From an uncultured Bacteroidota bacterium (lineage in GTDB: Bacteria; Bacteroidota; Bacteroidia; AKYH767-A; 2013-40CM-41-45), in contig CALMQM010000082.1 in the NCBI GenBank assembly GCA_937871435.1, positions 1 to 36,428 of the forward strand: DNA of 36,428 nucleotides, written 5' to 3'. This document shows positions 24,792-33,685 of this stretch, in pieces. A program made the position numbers and the translations under genes. The notes under the pieces were generated by a model, which did not search any database, had not been told where the DNA came from, and worked only from the letters and a program-made list of their open reading frames with translations. Every line of letters starts with the position of its first letter. Position 1 is the first letter of the stretch.

Positions 24792-26363
24792 ATGAAAACG
24801 GATACACTCGTCGCCAATGAATTCGGAATTGCCGACGTACTCAAGACTCTCGGCATTAAAGACACCAATGCCGGTGCAACAACTGGTACACAATGGTTTG
24901 ATACGAAAGGTGAAATCATCGAATCGTATTCACCTGCTGATGGCGCCCTGATTGGAAAAATTAAACAAGCCACAACAGATGATTATGAAAAAGTAATTAC
25001 AACTGCTGAAGCTGCTTTTAAAATCTGGAGAATGATCCCTGCACCGAAACGTGGTGAGATCGTTCGTCAGATCGGTGATCAGCTGAGACAATACAAAGAA
25101 CCTCTTGGTAAACTTGTTTCTTATGAAATGGGAAAAATTTATCAGGAAGGTTTGGGTGAGGTTCAGGAAATGATTGACATCTGTGATTTTGCTGTAGGCC
25201 TTTCCAGACAGCTGCACGGATTTACCATGCATAGCGAACGCCCAAAACACAGAATGTACGATCAATACCATCCTCTCGGAATTGTTGGCGTAATTTCAGC
25301 CTTCAATTTTCCTGTTGCTGTTTGGGCTTGGAATGCAATGCTTGGAATGGTTTGCGGAGATGTGATTGTATGGAAACCAAGTTCGAAAGTAATGCTGTGT
25401 TCCATAGCAGTTCACAACATTATTTCCGAGGTCTTGAAAAAGAACAATGTTCCGGAAGGTGTAGTAAACCTTCTTGCCGGAGGTTCAAAATACATCGGTG
25501 ATAATTTCCTTGCCGACAAACGTGTTCCATTGATTTCCGCTACAGGTTCTACCCGTGTCGGGAAACGTGTGGGAGCAATTGTAGGTGAACGTCTCGGTCG
25601 TAGTTTGCTTGAATTGGGTGGAAACAACGCCATCATCATCACAGAACACGCGGATCTTGACATGGCTTTACGCGCTGTATTGTTTGGATCCGTTGGTACT
25701 GCCGGACAACGTTGCACATCTACTCGTCGATTGATCATCCATGAATCTGTTTACGAAACGTTCAAAGCCAAATTGGTAAAAGCGTACGGACACATTCACA
25801 TCGGACATCCATTGGATTCGAAAACGTTGGTTGGACCACTCATCGACAAAGGCGCTGTTCAGGATTTTCTCAATGCAATTGAAAATGTGAAAAAACAAGG
25901 CGGTAAGATCTTACTTGGTGGAAATGTAATGACCGGAGACGCTTACGAAAGTGGCTGTTATGTGAATCCTTGTATCGCTGAAGTAAAAGGAAATCTTGAC
26001 ATTGTCTGTCATGAAACTTTCGCACCCTTGCTCTATCTGATGAAATACACAACAATGGATGAGGCGATCGAACTGCACAACGGGGTTCCGCAAGGTTTGT
26101 CTTCCGCGATCTTCTCCAGAAACATTCTTGAAACTGAACGCTTCCTCTCCCACGAAGGTAGCGACTGCGGAATTGCCAATGTGAATATCGGCACATCCGG
26201 AGCTGAAATTGGTGGCGCATTTGGAGGTGAAAAAGAAACTGGCGGCGGTCGTGAATCCGGTTCTGATGCCTGGAAAGTATATATGCGCAGGCAAACCAAC
26301 ACGATCAATTTCAGTACTGAATTACCACTGGCACAGGGTATCAGGTTTGATACCGGTGATTGA
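24792..26363 (+). CDS. ALDH7-type aldehyde dehydrogenase (alpha-aminoadipic semialdehyde / piperideine-6-carboxylate dehydrogenase-like)
   Basis: A 523-residue cytoplasmic NAD-dependent dehydrogenase. Catalytic residues are visible: N172 in AFNFPVAVW, E274 in LLELGGNNA and the nucleophile C308 in GTAGQRCTSTRR. WKPSSK (194-199) and GSTRVGK (252-258) form the cofactor site. The N-terminal NEFGIADVLKTLGI, the CTSTRR context and the C-terminal GGAFGGEKETGGGRESGSD block with a long tail are typical of ALDH7 (antiquitin). These enzymes oxidise alpha-aminoadipic semialdehyde in lysine breakdown. No other lysine genes are near, so the pathway is inferred from family alone. A strong terminator follows. 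Confidence 0.9.
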   Translation: MKTDTLVANEFGIADVLKTLGIKDTNAGATTGTQWFDTKGEIIESYSPADGALIGKIKQATTDDYEKVITTAEAAFKIWRMIPAPKRGEIVRQIGDQLRQYKEPLGKLVSYEMGKIYQEGLGEVQEMIDICDFAVGLSRQLHGFTMHSERPKHRMYDQYHPLGIVGVISAFNFPVAVWAWNAMLGMVCGDVIVWKPSSKVMLCSIAVHNIISEVLKKNNVPEGVVNLLAGGSKYIGDNFLADKRVPLISATGSTRVGKRVGAIVGERLGRSLLELGGNNAIIITEHADLDMALRAVLFGSVGTAGQRCTSTRRLIIHESVYETFKAKLVKAYGHIHIGHPLDSKTLVGPLIDKGAVQDFLNAIENVKKQGGKILLGGNVMTGDAYESGCYVNPCIAEVKGNLDIVCHETFAPLLYLMKYTTMDEAIELHNGVPQGLSSAIFSRNILETERFLSHEGSDCGIANVNIGTSGAEIGGAFGGEKETGGGRESGSDAWKVYMRRQTNTINFSTELPLAQGIRFDTGD

Positions 26364-26390
26364 TTTGTAAGAAAATACTTTGATATAATA

Positions 26391-26424
26391 AAAGGATGCC
26401 TGAAAAAGTTCAGGCATCCTTTTT
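26391..26424. terminator. bidirectional rho-independent terminator
   Basis: A 14 bp perfect stem (26391-26404 with 26409-26422, core GGATGCCTGAA) closes a 4 nt loop. It has A-rich and T-rich flanks, so a T-tail is read on both strands. It lies between the convergent ALDH7 gene and T9SS repeat-protein gene and can serve both. Confidence 0.92.
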
Positions 26425-26440
26425 CATTTCATCCTTGTAT

Positions 26441-28048
26441 TTATTGTACGATCATCAATTTTTTACTGCTGATACTTTCTCGAGATCGCATTTCAAATAT
26501 GTACATTCCTTCGCTGATTCTCCCCAGATCCAGACTTCCGGAAGATCCCGTCACGTTCTGCTTTTCCAACAAGACCTTTCCTGTAAGATCCAATAACCTG
26601 CAAGTTATTGGCCCCGTAGCATTCTTTTCTGAAAAAGTATAATGCAATTCTCTCGAACAAGGGTTCGGATAAATTTCCGAATTAAAATTGTTTGATTCCG
26701 TCGCGATACCGGTCAGTGTAGAACATAGTGTAGAATCCTGCCACACATGTCCCTCCGCTAAAGGTAAATTTGCTGTATGCACAATCAGAGTATCAGAAAT
26801 GGTTGCATCATTCAACAACATAATACTGCATGTCAATCTTCGGAAATTCGTTTGTAACTGATTGCAATTCCCGGATGAAGCGAATGAACTTTTTTCTATC
26901 GCTATATCAAACCAGCCGGATGCAGTGTTATCTGAAAATCCAATCAGAACAACTGCAGAATCACCTTGTAAATGAAACGACATTGCATCGTCTTCCTGAC
27001 CGGCAAATCCCCATGCAAGGGAATTCAACAAAATACCTCCGGAATCGACGTGCATTAGCATCATGTCGTTCAATCCTGTATTGTCAATAGAAGAAGTATT
27101 CCCGCAAAAGAGGTAGGATCCATCTGATAAAAGTTTCATATCGTTCGCTTCATCTCCTCCCTGTTCGCCATATGTGTAAATCCATCTGACATTTCCAACA
27201 CTGTCGGTTCGGATCAGCAAAGCATCATTGATGACCTGTTGATCAGCATTCGTAGCTCCGGAAACTATAAAGCCATGATCCGCTGTTTCCAGCACTCTGC
27301 TTACATTGCATTTGGAGCGGGCAGGGTCTGTATTGAATTTCTTTGACCAGAGGAAATTTCCGGAGCTGTCGATTTTTACCATGTATACAGAACTCCAATA
27401 CAATCCATAACGTGAAACTCCTGCGAGCACATATCCTCCGTCGTATGTTGGTTCAACATGGATGGGAATATCAAATTCTGTCGTTCCATAAGATTTGCTC
27501 CACAAAACATCTCCATTATTATCAAGACGAATTGCAGCATAATCATAATCGGTTCCGTTGTCTGTTTCACATATCAACATATATCCTCCGGGCACAGTAC
27601 GAATGCAATGTGCTACTTCAGATCCTGTAATTGTATACCTCTTTTTCCATAAAGTATTTCCGGAATCATCGATTTTAAAAACTTCCAGTTCATTGGGCAA
27701 CACAGGTAATTTACGAATCGTTCCACATACAACATAATTACTGTCTGACGTACGTTCAACCCAGAATAATTCTTCCTGACTTCCGGATCCCATACTTAAA
27801 CTCCATAAAATATTTCCACTTTCATCCATCCTGACAATATAATTATCTGCGGTATCCTGCACGCCGGCGCCAAAGCTTTCTGTTGATCCAACCAGAATTA
27901 TTCCACCATTCAATGTAGTAGTGCTGTGATATGCATAATCACTATTTATTCCTCCGGTTATTTTCGTAAAACTTTGCGCATACATATTCCTTGTAAGCAA
28001 GCTAACCAAGAAGCTTATTGTGATATTGATGTAGAAGATTGCTTTCAT
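26441..28048 (-). CDS. T9SS-exported beta-propeller-like repeat protein
   Basis: A 535-residue secreted protein with a signal peptide (about 1-24). At least six repeats of about 50 residues run from roughly 35 to 375. Each has a core of the form VRMDESGNILWSLSMG or IRLDNNGDVLWSKSYGT followed by a GGYxLxG strand. This is the pattern of the Bacteroidota SGNxxW repeat proteins that are expected to fold as beta-propellers. About 380-450 is a cysteine-containing linker, and the end is a T9SS type A domain (YPNPCSREL). No enzyme motif is visible. A surface or secreted binding role is likely but unproven. It converges on the ALDH7 gene with a shared terminator. Confidence 0.8.
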   Translation of the reverse strand: MKAIFYINITISFLVSLLTRNMYAQSFTKITGGINSDYAYHSTTTLNGGIILVGSTESFGAGVQDTADNYIVRMDESGNILWSLSMGSGSQEELFWVERTSDSNYVVCGTIRKLPVLPNELEVFKIDDSGNTLWKKRYTITGSEVAHCIRTVPGGYMLICETDNGTDYDYAAIRLDNNGDVLWSKSYGTTEFDIPIHVEPTYDGGYVLAGVSRYGLYWSSVYMVKIDSSGNFLWSKKFNTDPARSKCNVSRVLETADHGFIVSGATNADQQVINDALLIRTDSVGNVRWIYTYGEQGGDEANDMKLLSDGSYLFCGNTSSIDNTGLNDMMLMHVDSGGILLNSLAWGFAGQEDDAMSFHLQGDSAVVLIGFSDNTASGWFDIAIEKSSFASSGNCNQLQTNFRRLTCSIMLLNDATISDTLIVHTANLPLAEGHVWQDSTLCSTLTGIATESNNFNSEIYPNPCSRELHYTFSEKNATGPITCRLLDLTGKVLLEKQNVTGSSGSLDLGRISEGMYIFEMRSRESISSKKLMIVQ

Positions 28049-28464
28049 TAATATTGTTTTTATCTGATTGCGTTTACACTAAGTAAAACAAATTACCTCC
28101 AGCCTTTCAGAATTTCACATTAATTAACTAGGCGCATAAAAATGAATTCGCCGAAAAAACAGCCGGACCAATGATGACCGTCAGTTCCTTGCGCGGATGC
28201 TCACAGAATATAAAAGGAGAGAAAAGTCTTACTGATGTACTACTACTTACTCAACCTTTAATTCTTGTGTTCAATTAAAAACTTCCATAACAAAAGTCAT
28301 CACCGCTTCCGCTCACATTTGCTTCCGGGAATCATTCGGCATTCACTTCGGAAACTCCAAAACGGGATACAGAAACACAGGCATCCTGTGTTTTTAAATT
28401 AAAAGGATGAAGGATTCCGGAAACGGAAACTTTATGATTTGTATATTGCCATCAAATTCACACG
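28049..28464. other. 416 bp gene-free region with an orphan terminator
   Basis: No open frame of useful length is present between the divergent T9SS and GNAT genes. The only strong structure is the terminator-like hairpin at 28373-28395, which has no gene before it on the plus strand. The preceding 250 bases could encode a small RNA, or be the remains of a lost gene. I see no tRNA and no known riboswitch. Confidence 0.5.
28373..28395 (+). terminator. orphan rho-independent terminator-like hairpin
   Basis: A 9 bp perfect stem, AAACACAGG-CAT-CCTGTGTTT, is followed by further T residues. The A-rich left arm means it can also be read on the minus strand. No coding gene ends into it from the left on the plus strand. 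Confidence 0.6.
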
Positions 28465-28908
28465 ATGATTCAAGTTCGATTAGCAAGCCAGGCAGACCTG
28501 GAATCTTTAGCCGGCTTATTCAACTTATACCGTATTTTTTACGGGAAAATTTCTGATGAATCCGGCGCGAAGAAATTTATAACAGAACGTATGGAGAAAA
28601 ATGAATCCGTGATTTTTCTTGCTTTGTCAGATGGTGCTCCGGTTGGATTTACACAATTGTATCCATTGTTTTCTTCCACAAGGATGAAACGATTGTGGTT
28701 GTTGAATGATCTCTTTGTGCTTCCGGAACAAAGAGGAAATGGTTTTTCCAAAGCATTGATTGAAGCAAGCAAGAATCATTGTGCACAAACCAATGCCTGC
28801 GGACTTATCCTGGAAACTGCTGTTGACAATCACATTGGAAACGCTTTGTATCCCAAAACCGGGTTCAAACTGGATACCGAATTCAACAGGTATTACTGGG
28901 ATATCTAA
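28465..28908 (+). CDS. GNAT family N-acetyltransferase
   Basis: A 147-residue cytoplasmic protein with the GNAT fold. The N-terminal IQVRLASQADLESLAGLFNL is followed by the central strand and the acetyl-CoA loop LFVLPEQRGNGFSKALIEAS, with an RGNG phosphate-binding turn. A final block NALYPKTGFKLDTEFNRYY completes the fold. The length is normal for a single-domain GNAT. The acceptor amine is unknown and the neighbours give no hint. Confidence 0.92.
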   Translation: MIQVRLASQADLESLAGLFNLYRIFYGKISDESGAKKFITERMEKNESVIFLALSDGAPVGFTQLYPLFSSTRMKRLWLLNDLFVLPEQRGNGFSKALIEASKNHCAQTNACGLILETAVDNHIGNALYPKTGFKLDTEFNRYYWDI

Positions 28909-28942
28909 GATGCATCTTCTTCATCGTCTTCTCCACTGCTTT

Positions 28943-28950
28943 TAGATTTG
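28943..28950 (+). promoter_or_regulatory. Bacteroidota -7 promoter element TAGATTTG
   Basis: An exact TAnnTTTG match lies 17 bp before the ATG of the thioredoxin-like gene. A second match, TAAATTTG (28957-28964), overlaps the TTG codon just before that ATG. The first gives the more sensible leader. Confidence 0.4.
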
Positions 28951-28967
28951 TTTGTTTAAATTTGTTT

Positions 28968-30167
28968 ATGCGAATTCCATTACTTCTGTTATTAATGAGT
29001 TTTCACCTGCCGGCATTCTCGCAGTTATTACCCGGAATCTGGAGAGGAGAAATAACACTTAATGATTCTACATCATTGCCTTTCAACTTTCAGGCATATG
29101 ACAAAAATCTTGACTTGATAAATGGTGAAGAAAGAATTAATGTGCAGGACATCCAACTCCACAACGATAGCGTAATCATTCCTCTCCCGATATTCAATAC
29201 GGAATTTCGATGTCTCTCAAACGGACAATCTTTGTCTGGCAACTTTTACAACTATACCCGAAAAAACAACAATATACTCCCATTCCATGCCGAGCAAAAT
29301 GTCCAGTATCGTTTTTCAGAAAAGCCGGCGCCGTCTTCCTGGAATGTAACCGGAAGATGGCAGGCAATATTTGATGATGAAGATCCGGAATCAAAAATGG
29401 CGGTTCTTATTCTTCAACAGAACAAGAACCATTTATCAGGAACATTTCTGACAACCACAGGTGACTACCGTTATCTGGATGGTGAAGTAAGTGGCAATCA
29501 ATTTTCACTTTCCGCTTTTGATGGCTCACATCTTTTTCTCTTTATGGCCAATATTCAAAAAGACGGTACACTTATCGGTAACTTTTACTCCGGATCGCAC
29601 TACCATGAAACTTGGAGCGCTTTTCGTAATGAAAAAGCGGAACTTCCGGATGCAGAATCATTGACGTTTATTAAACCCGGATACGATAAACTATCATTCA
29701 AATTTCCGAATGAATACGGTGACAGTATTTCATTGAGCGATCCGCAATTCAGCAGAAAAGTTGTTGTGGTTTCTTTAATGGGAACATGGTGCCCAAATTG
29801 TATGGATGAAACACGCTTCTTTACCGAGATTTACCCACAATACAAATCCAAAGGCGTCGAATTCATCGCGCTTGATTATGAACGTGTACTGGATTCCGCC
29901 TCTGTTTCAAAAAGTATTCGAAAATTAAAACAGCAGTTGGGAGTTGAATATCCTGTTCTTTTTGCCGGTACAAATGATAGAACAGAGGCCGCGAGAACAT
30001 TGCCGATGCTGAACAGAATTCTTGGTTATCCCACGACAATTATCATTGATAAAAAGGGAATTGTCAGAAAAATTCACACTGGATTTTCAGGTCCTGCCAC
30101 CGGCACTGATTTTATCGCCTTCAAAGAATCCTTCCTTCGGTTTCTGGATACTTTGGTGCAAGAATGA
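28968..30167 (+). CDS. TlpA-like periplasmic thioredoxin-fold protein
   Basis: A 399-residue exported protein. The ATG at 28968 is preferred to a TTG two codons earlier. A signal peptide (about 1-18) is followed by a beta-rich N-terminal region (about 20-225) that seems to contain two related halves (LLPGIWRGEITL and NVTGRWQAIFDD). The C-terminal TlpA/redoxin domain (about 235-395) has the active site GTWCPNCMDE (C275 and C278) and the cis-Pro loop GYPTTIII. It should be a periplasmic disulfide reductase or resilience factor, for instance in cytochrome c maturation. No Ccm or Res genes are adjacent. The N-terminal domain of unknown fold is common in Bacteroidota TlpA proteins. Confidence 0.88.
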   Translation: MRIPLLLLLMSFHLPAFSQLLPGIWRGEITLNDSTSLPFNFQAYDKNLDLINGEERINVQDIQLHNDSVIIPLPIFNTEFRCLSNGQSLSGNFYNYTRKNNNILPFHAEQNVQYRFSEKPAPSSWNVTGRWQAIFDDEDPESKMAVLILQQNKNHLSGTFLTTTGDYRYLDGEVSGNQFSLSAFDGSHLFLFMANIQKDGTLIGNFYSGSHYHETWSAFRNEKAELPDAESLTFIKPGYDKLSFKFPNEYGDSISLSDPQFSRKVVVVSLMGTWCPNCMDETRFFTEIYPQYKSKGVEFIALDYERVLDSASVSKSIRKLKQQLGVEYPVLFAGTNDRTEAARTLPMLNRILGYPTTIIIDKKGIVRKIHTGFSGPATGTDFIAFKESFLRFLDTLVQE

Positions 30168-30313
30168 TCTGTACCTTATTTTTTTACCTGATGAATTAGC
30201 AGAGCACTTTTTTATGTGTTGTTCTGACATTGAAAATAATGATTCCAAACTGATGTCTGGTTAAAGTATTATACCTACATTACGGACTTAAGTGTATCTC
30301 TAAAACCGTATTA

Positions 30314-31381
30314 ATGGCAAATGTCACGTTTAACAATAAAAACAGCGTATTTTACGATTCACTTAAATCAAGAGTAGACAAATATTTTTCGGATCATCAG
30401 ATTAAAAAAACAGGAAACTCTTTTCTTTATCTTAAAACCCTCATACTAATTCCATTTGCAGTCATCATTTATTACTCACTGCTGATTGTTCAACCTTCCG
30501 CAATCGTCTCCTTAGTTCTTTGTGCAGTTCTCGGACTTACTCTTGCCTGCATTGGTTTTAATGTGATGCACGATGCATGTCATGGCAGCTATTCTTCGAA
30601 AAAATGGGTGAATGAACTCATGGGACTTTCTCTAAACTTCCTTGGCGGAAACGCATTTATCTGGAAAATTAAACACAATATCATTCATCATACCTACACC
30701 AATGTTGATGGCGTAGATGATGATATTGCCAAGATGCCTCTCATTCGGCAATGCAGTTCTCAGAAACGAATGGCTGCTCATCGATATCAGCATGTTTATA
30801 GTCTTATCATTTATGCTCTATCTTCTTTTCTGTGGATTTCTGTCATGGATTTTATGAAATATTTTTCAAAAAAAGTGTACACAACTCCGATCCATCGTAT
30901 TCCTCCACGCGAACATTTGATCTTCTGGTTGAGTAAAATTCTGTATGTCGTTTTTTATATTCTTTTACCAGTTTATTTCCTTGGATTTACATCCTGGATA
31001 ATCGGATTTTTTGTCATGCATGTTTTCATGGGTCTGTCTCTTGCTATAGTATTCCAGCTGGCTCACGTTGTTGAAGAGGCCTCTTTTGTTGATGCAAATT
31101 CAGCAGTCGTAAGAATTGAAGAAGAATGGGCAATTCACCAGGTGAGAACAACAGCCGATTTCGCTACAGAAAATAAACTTGTTTCCTGGTTGCTTGGTGG
31201 ATTGAATTTTCAGGTTGAACATCATCTATTTCCAAAAGTCAGCCATGTCCATTATCCCGCAATCAGAAAAATCGTGCATGAGGTTTGTGAAATTCATGGA
31301 CTAAAACATATCAATTATCCCACAATGGGATCTGCAATCCATTCTCACTTTCGATTTATGAAATATTTAGGACGGAATTAA
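30314..31381 (+). CDS. membrane fatty acid desaturase (front-end/acyl-lipid type)
   Basis: A 355-residue integral membrane di-iron enzyme with all three histidine boxes: HDACH (86-90), HNIIHH (121-126) and QVEHH (300-304). The Q in the third box is the mark of front-end (delta-5/delta-6 type) desaturases. No N-terminal cytochrome b5 domain is present, as usual for bacterial members, so electrons must come from a ferredoxin or other carrier. It puts a double bond into membrane acyl chains. The 146 bp gap from the previous stop suggests its own promoter. Nothing beyond the class can be said of regiospecificity. Confidence 0.92.
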   Translation: MANVTFNNKNSVFYDSLKSRVDKYFSDHQIKKTGNSFLYLKTLILIPFAVIIYYSLLIVQPSAIVSLVLCAVLGLTLACIGFNVMHDACHGSYSSKKWVNELMGLSLNFLGGNAFIWKIKHNIIHHTYTNVDGVDDDIAKMPLIRQCSSQKRMAAHRYQHVYSLIIYALSSFLWISVMDFMKYFSKKVYTTPIHRIPPREHLIFWLSKILYVVFYILLPVYFLGFTSWIIGFFVMHVFMGLSLAIVFQLAHVVEEASFVDANSAVVRIEEEWAIHQVRTTADFATENKLVSWLLGGLNFQVEHHLFPKVSHVHYPAIRKIVHEVCEIHGLKHINYPTMGSAIHSHFRFMKYLGRN

Positions 31382-31624
31382 TGCACCGCGTTTGTATATC
31401 CATATTCTACACAAATCCTTTTTTCGGAATCGGAATTTCTACCGTCACTTAGTATCCTTCAAGAACGCAATTCAAAAGCTGGTAAATTCCTGTTTAATGA
31501 GAACTAAGTAAAAATAGTGTGTTCTACATTGGACATTCTCTCTTCAAACAATAACAAAGGTTCCCGAAGAGTATTTTAAAATAGAGAAAAGGAACAAGAA
31601 AAGTAAGGCACATAAAATTTTTCA

Positions 31625-32503
31625 TCACATTCCCTCCGGCCGCTTGTGTTTCCAGCGACGATGAGTCCACAACCAGTATTCCGGTGCGCTCCTGATTATT
31701 TGTTCATTGATACGTGAACATATTGCAGTAATTTCATTTGCCGGCATTGATGATGGATCCTCACATACCACTCGATATTCCATTCGGTAATACCCTCTTC
31801 TTTTCTTTGTAATTACTCCATACAAAACCGGGTAATTGTATTTCACTGCATATCGTTCAACTCCGGTCAGCATGGCAGTATCCTGATTTAAAAATTGCAT
31901 CCAGTATCCTTTACGTGGATCAGAAGGACTTTGATCATTGATAAAACCATAAGTGCACAATTCATTTTTGTGATCTTCGAAAAACGCTCCAACCTCTTTG
32001 GTCGACATCAACTTTGTACCGAAGCGGGCTCTTGTATTTCTCAGCCGCTTATCAAAAAATGCACTACTAAGTTTTTTATATATCCCTGTTCCGGTATGTG
32101 AACTGTGAAAGGGTAACGTCACTGCCGGCCATTCCCAATTCGCATAGTGCCCTGTTACCAAAATCAGACTTTTCTTTTCTTTATAGTATTTTTCCAGCAA
32201 CTCTGCGTTCACCAATTCTACTCTGTTTAAAATCGCTTTATTACTCGCGGTGAATATTTTTAAACTTTCAAAAATCAAATCACAAAAATGGCGATAAAAC
32301 TCTTTCTGAATTTTTTTGAGTTCCTCGTCATTCTTTTCCGGAAATGAATTTTTCAGGTTCTGCATAACTACCTTCTTACGATAAGGAAATATGTAGTAAA
32401 GCAGAATAAATGTAAAATCTGACAAACCATACATCAGAGGAAAAGGCAACAATGAAATTGGAATAAGGACGAGATAATAAAGGAGAGCGCTAAACAGTAT
32501 CAT
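31625..32503 (-). CDS. LpxL/HtrB-like lysophospholipid acyltransferase
   Basis: A 292-residue inner-membrane-associated enzyme. Its N-terminal hydrophobic anchor (about 1-40) precedes the acyltransferase motif GHYANWEWP (118-126), which gives the HX4E pair H119 and E124. Downstream QSPSDPRKGYWMQFLNQDTAM matches, in parts, the second acyl-acceptor block of the family. The C-terminal WLWTHRRWKHKRPEG is also typical. Members transfer acyl chains to lipid A precursors; in the Bacteroidota they may also act on other lipids such as ornithine lipids. It converges with the desaturase, with no clear terminator between them. Confidence 0.9.
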   Translation of the reverse strand: MILFSALLYYLVLIPISLLPFPLMYGLSDFTFILLYYIFPYRKKVVMQNLKNSFPEKNDEELKKIQKEFYRHFCDLIFESLKIFTASNKAILNRVELVNAELLEKYYKEKKSLILVTGHYANWEWPAVTLPFHSSHTGTGIYKKLSSAFFDKRLRNTRARFGTKLMSTKEVGAFFEDHKNELCTYGFINDQSPSDPRKGYWMQFLNQDTAMLTGVERYAVKYNYPVLYGVITKKRRGYYRMEYRVVCEDPSSMPANEITAICSRINEQIIRSAPEYWLWTHRRWKHKRPEGM

Positions 32504-32535
32504 GCAAGAATTCCGGTTTATTCAGATGGGAGGAT

Positions 32536-32543
32536 CAAAAGTA
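32536..32543 (-). promoter_or_regulatory. Bacteroidota -7 promoter element TACTTTTG
   Basis: On the minus strand this reads TACTTTTG, an exact TAnnTTTG match, 32 bp upstream of the acyltransferase start. Confidence 0.45.
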
Positions 32544-32582
32544 AAATAATTGAGTGGATGAATGCAAATACTCAATACAAAG

Positions 32583-32625
32583 AAAAACCCTGACCGGCTA
32601 TTTGTTAACCAGGGTCAGGGTTTTT
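32583..32625 (-). terminator. rho-independent terminator of the FeS-NrfD-cytochrome operon
   Basis: A 13 bp perfect stem (32583-32595 with 32613-32625, core CCCTGACC) has a 17 nt loop and poly-T on the minus-strand 3' side. It lies 36 bp after the stop of the cytochrome gene and marks the end of the minus-strand cluster. Confidence 0.85.
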
Positions 32626-32660
32626 AAATTAGGGTTGTTTACTAACAGCCTAAGGTTTCA

Positions 32661-33095
32661 TTACTTTTTGGCAAGCGTGCGCATGAAATTAATAATACTC
32701 CAACGCTCATTGTCACTCAGTTTTTCTTTAAATGATGGCATCGGTTTGCGACCTTCTGTGGTTTTCCAATACAATTCGCCATCCGTTGCTTTCGCCGTTT
32801 CAGCACTGCTGAAATCTCCGCAGGAGATGTCTATTTTTTCAGCTTTTGTTCCGTCTCCAAGCCCTTTTGCTCCATGACAACTTTTGCAGTGTTGAGCATA
32901 CAGATCTTTTCCTTCTTTAATGGATGCATCATCCGATTTCACCGGATTCTTCATCTTAACTGCTGTTTCAGGTGCCGGCCACGGTTTGCCCTTGGGTTTT
33001 ACCTGAGCAAACGTGTTAGACGACATCGACACAACTACTGCGGCAACCGTCAGCAACGCAGCAACTCCCCGTAAACTTTTTGTGATTGAATTCAT
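32661..33095 (-). CDS. periplasmic monoheme class I cytochrome c
   Basis: A 144-residue protein with a signal peptide (about 1-30, ending TFAQ). It has one heme c site, CKSCH at 70-74, followed by GAKGLGDG, and a methionine ligand candidate in GRKPMPSF near residue 119. It ends with the conserved helix DNERWSIINFMRTLAKK. This is the small soluble class I fold. It is the last gene of a minus-strand cluster with FeS, NrfD and an unknown subunit, so it is likely to be the electron acceptor or donor for that complex. Terminator at 32583-32625. Confidence 0.9.
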   Translation of the reverse strand: MNSITKSLRGVAALLTVAAVVVSMSSNTFAQVKPKGKPWPAPETAVKMKNPVKSDDASIKEGKDLYAQHCKSCHGAKGLGDGTKAEKIDISCGDFSSAETAKATDGELYWKTTEGRKPMPSFKEKLSDNERWSIINFMRTLAKK

Positions 33096-33127
33096 AACGA
33101 ATTAATTTTAATGTTAATAAAGGTAGT

Positions 33128-33679
33128 TTATTTTTTAGCTAAATGCTTACTTAATTTTTTTATCCTGAAGAGTTGAGAAATGACATAAATCAATGTACCC
33201 CAGATTCCGATAATGATAACATTGGATGCAATGATAAATATCCAGGGTGCTTTTGATCTTGAGCCAGACAAAGATCGTTCCAGTATTTCATTTCCTCCCC
33301 TTGGAATTCCCCAGTCTGATGTGGCGCTCGCCTCTATAGTTCCAACATTTTCATCGTCTTCCGTTTTGGCTATTACAGTAAGTTTTCCATCCATATCAGC
33401 AGGGATATCGTTGGGAAATTCAAAACTGGCAATTCCTTCTTCATCTGTAGCTACCGCACCGCCTATAGGTAATAAACTGAATAGACGCTTTACATATAAT
33501 TTTACTTCTACTTCTTTTACCGGAGCATCTCCGGAAGTAACAAGCGCTTTGCATGTTTTTACCGAATCCACAACATCAAAACTCAAGGTAATTTTTGCAT
33601 CCTTGTCCTGAGCATATGTAAATACGGGTATTGATGCCATCATCCATGCAATGATGTTATAAAAAAGGAACTTTCTCAT
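33128..33679 (-). CDS. unknown subunit: Ig-like periplasmic domain plus C-terminal membrane helix
   Basis: A 183-residue protein. Residues 1-23 are a signal peptide, about 27-120 look like an all-beta Ig or transthyretin-like domain (DAPVKEVEVKLYVKRLFSLL, TDEEGIASFEFP, GKLTVIAKTED), and 146-170 is one membrane helix followed by a basic tail. I know no named family for it. It starts 6 bp after the NrfD-like stop and is followed after 32 bp by the cytochrome, so it is probably made with them and sits in the same complex, perhaps as an assembly or docking subunit. It has no Cys or His pattern for binding a cofactor. Confidence 0.78.
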   Translation of the reverse strand: MRKFLFYNIIAWMMASIPVFTYAQDKDAKITLSFDVVDSVKTCKALVTSGDAPVKEVEVKLYVKRLFSLLPIGGAVATDEEGIASFEFPNDIPADMDGKLTVIAKTEDDENVGTIEASATSDWGIPRGGNEILERSLSGSRSKAPWIFIIASNVIIIGIWGTLIYVISQLFRIKKLSKHLAKK

Positions 33680-33685
33680 AGCCTG

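Noticed and set aside
25870..26294. overlapping minus-strand frames of 116 and 127 codons
   Set aside because: Opposite the well-conserved C-terminal half of the ALDH7 gene.
31382..31624. gap between the desaturase and acyltransferase genes
   Set aside because: Checked for terminators and small genes; no convincing stem or frame was found.
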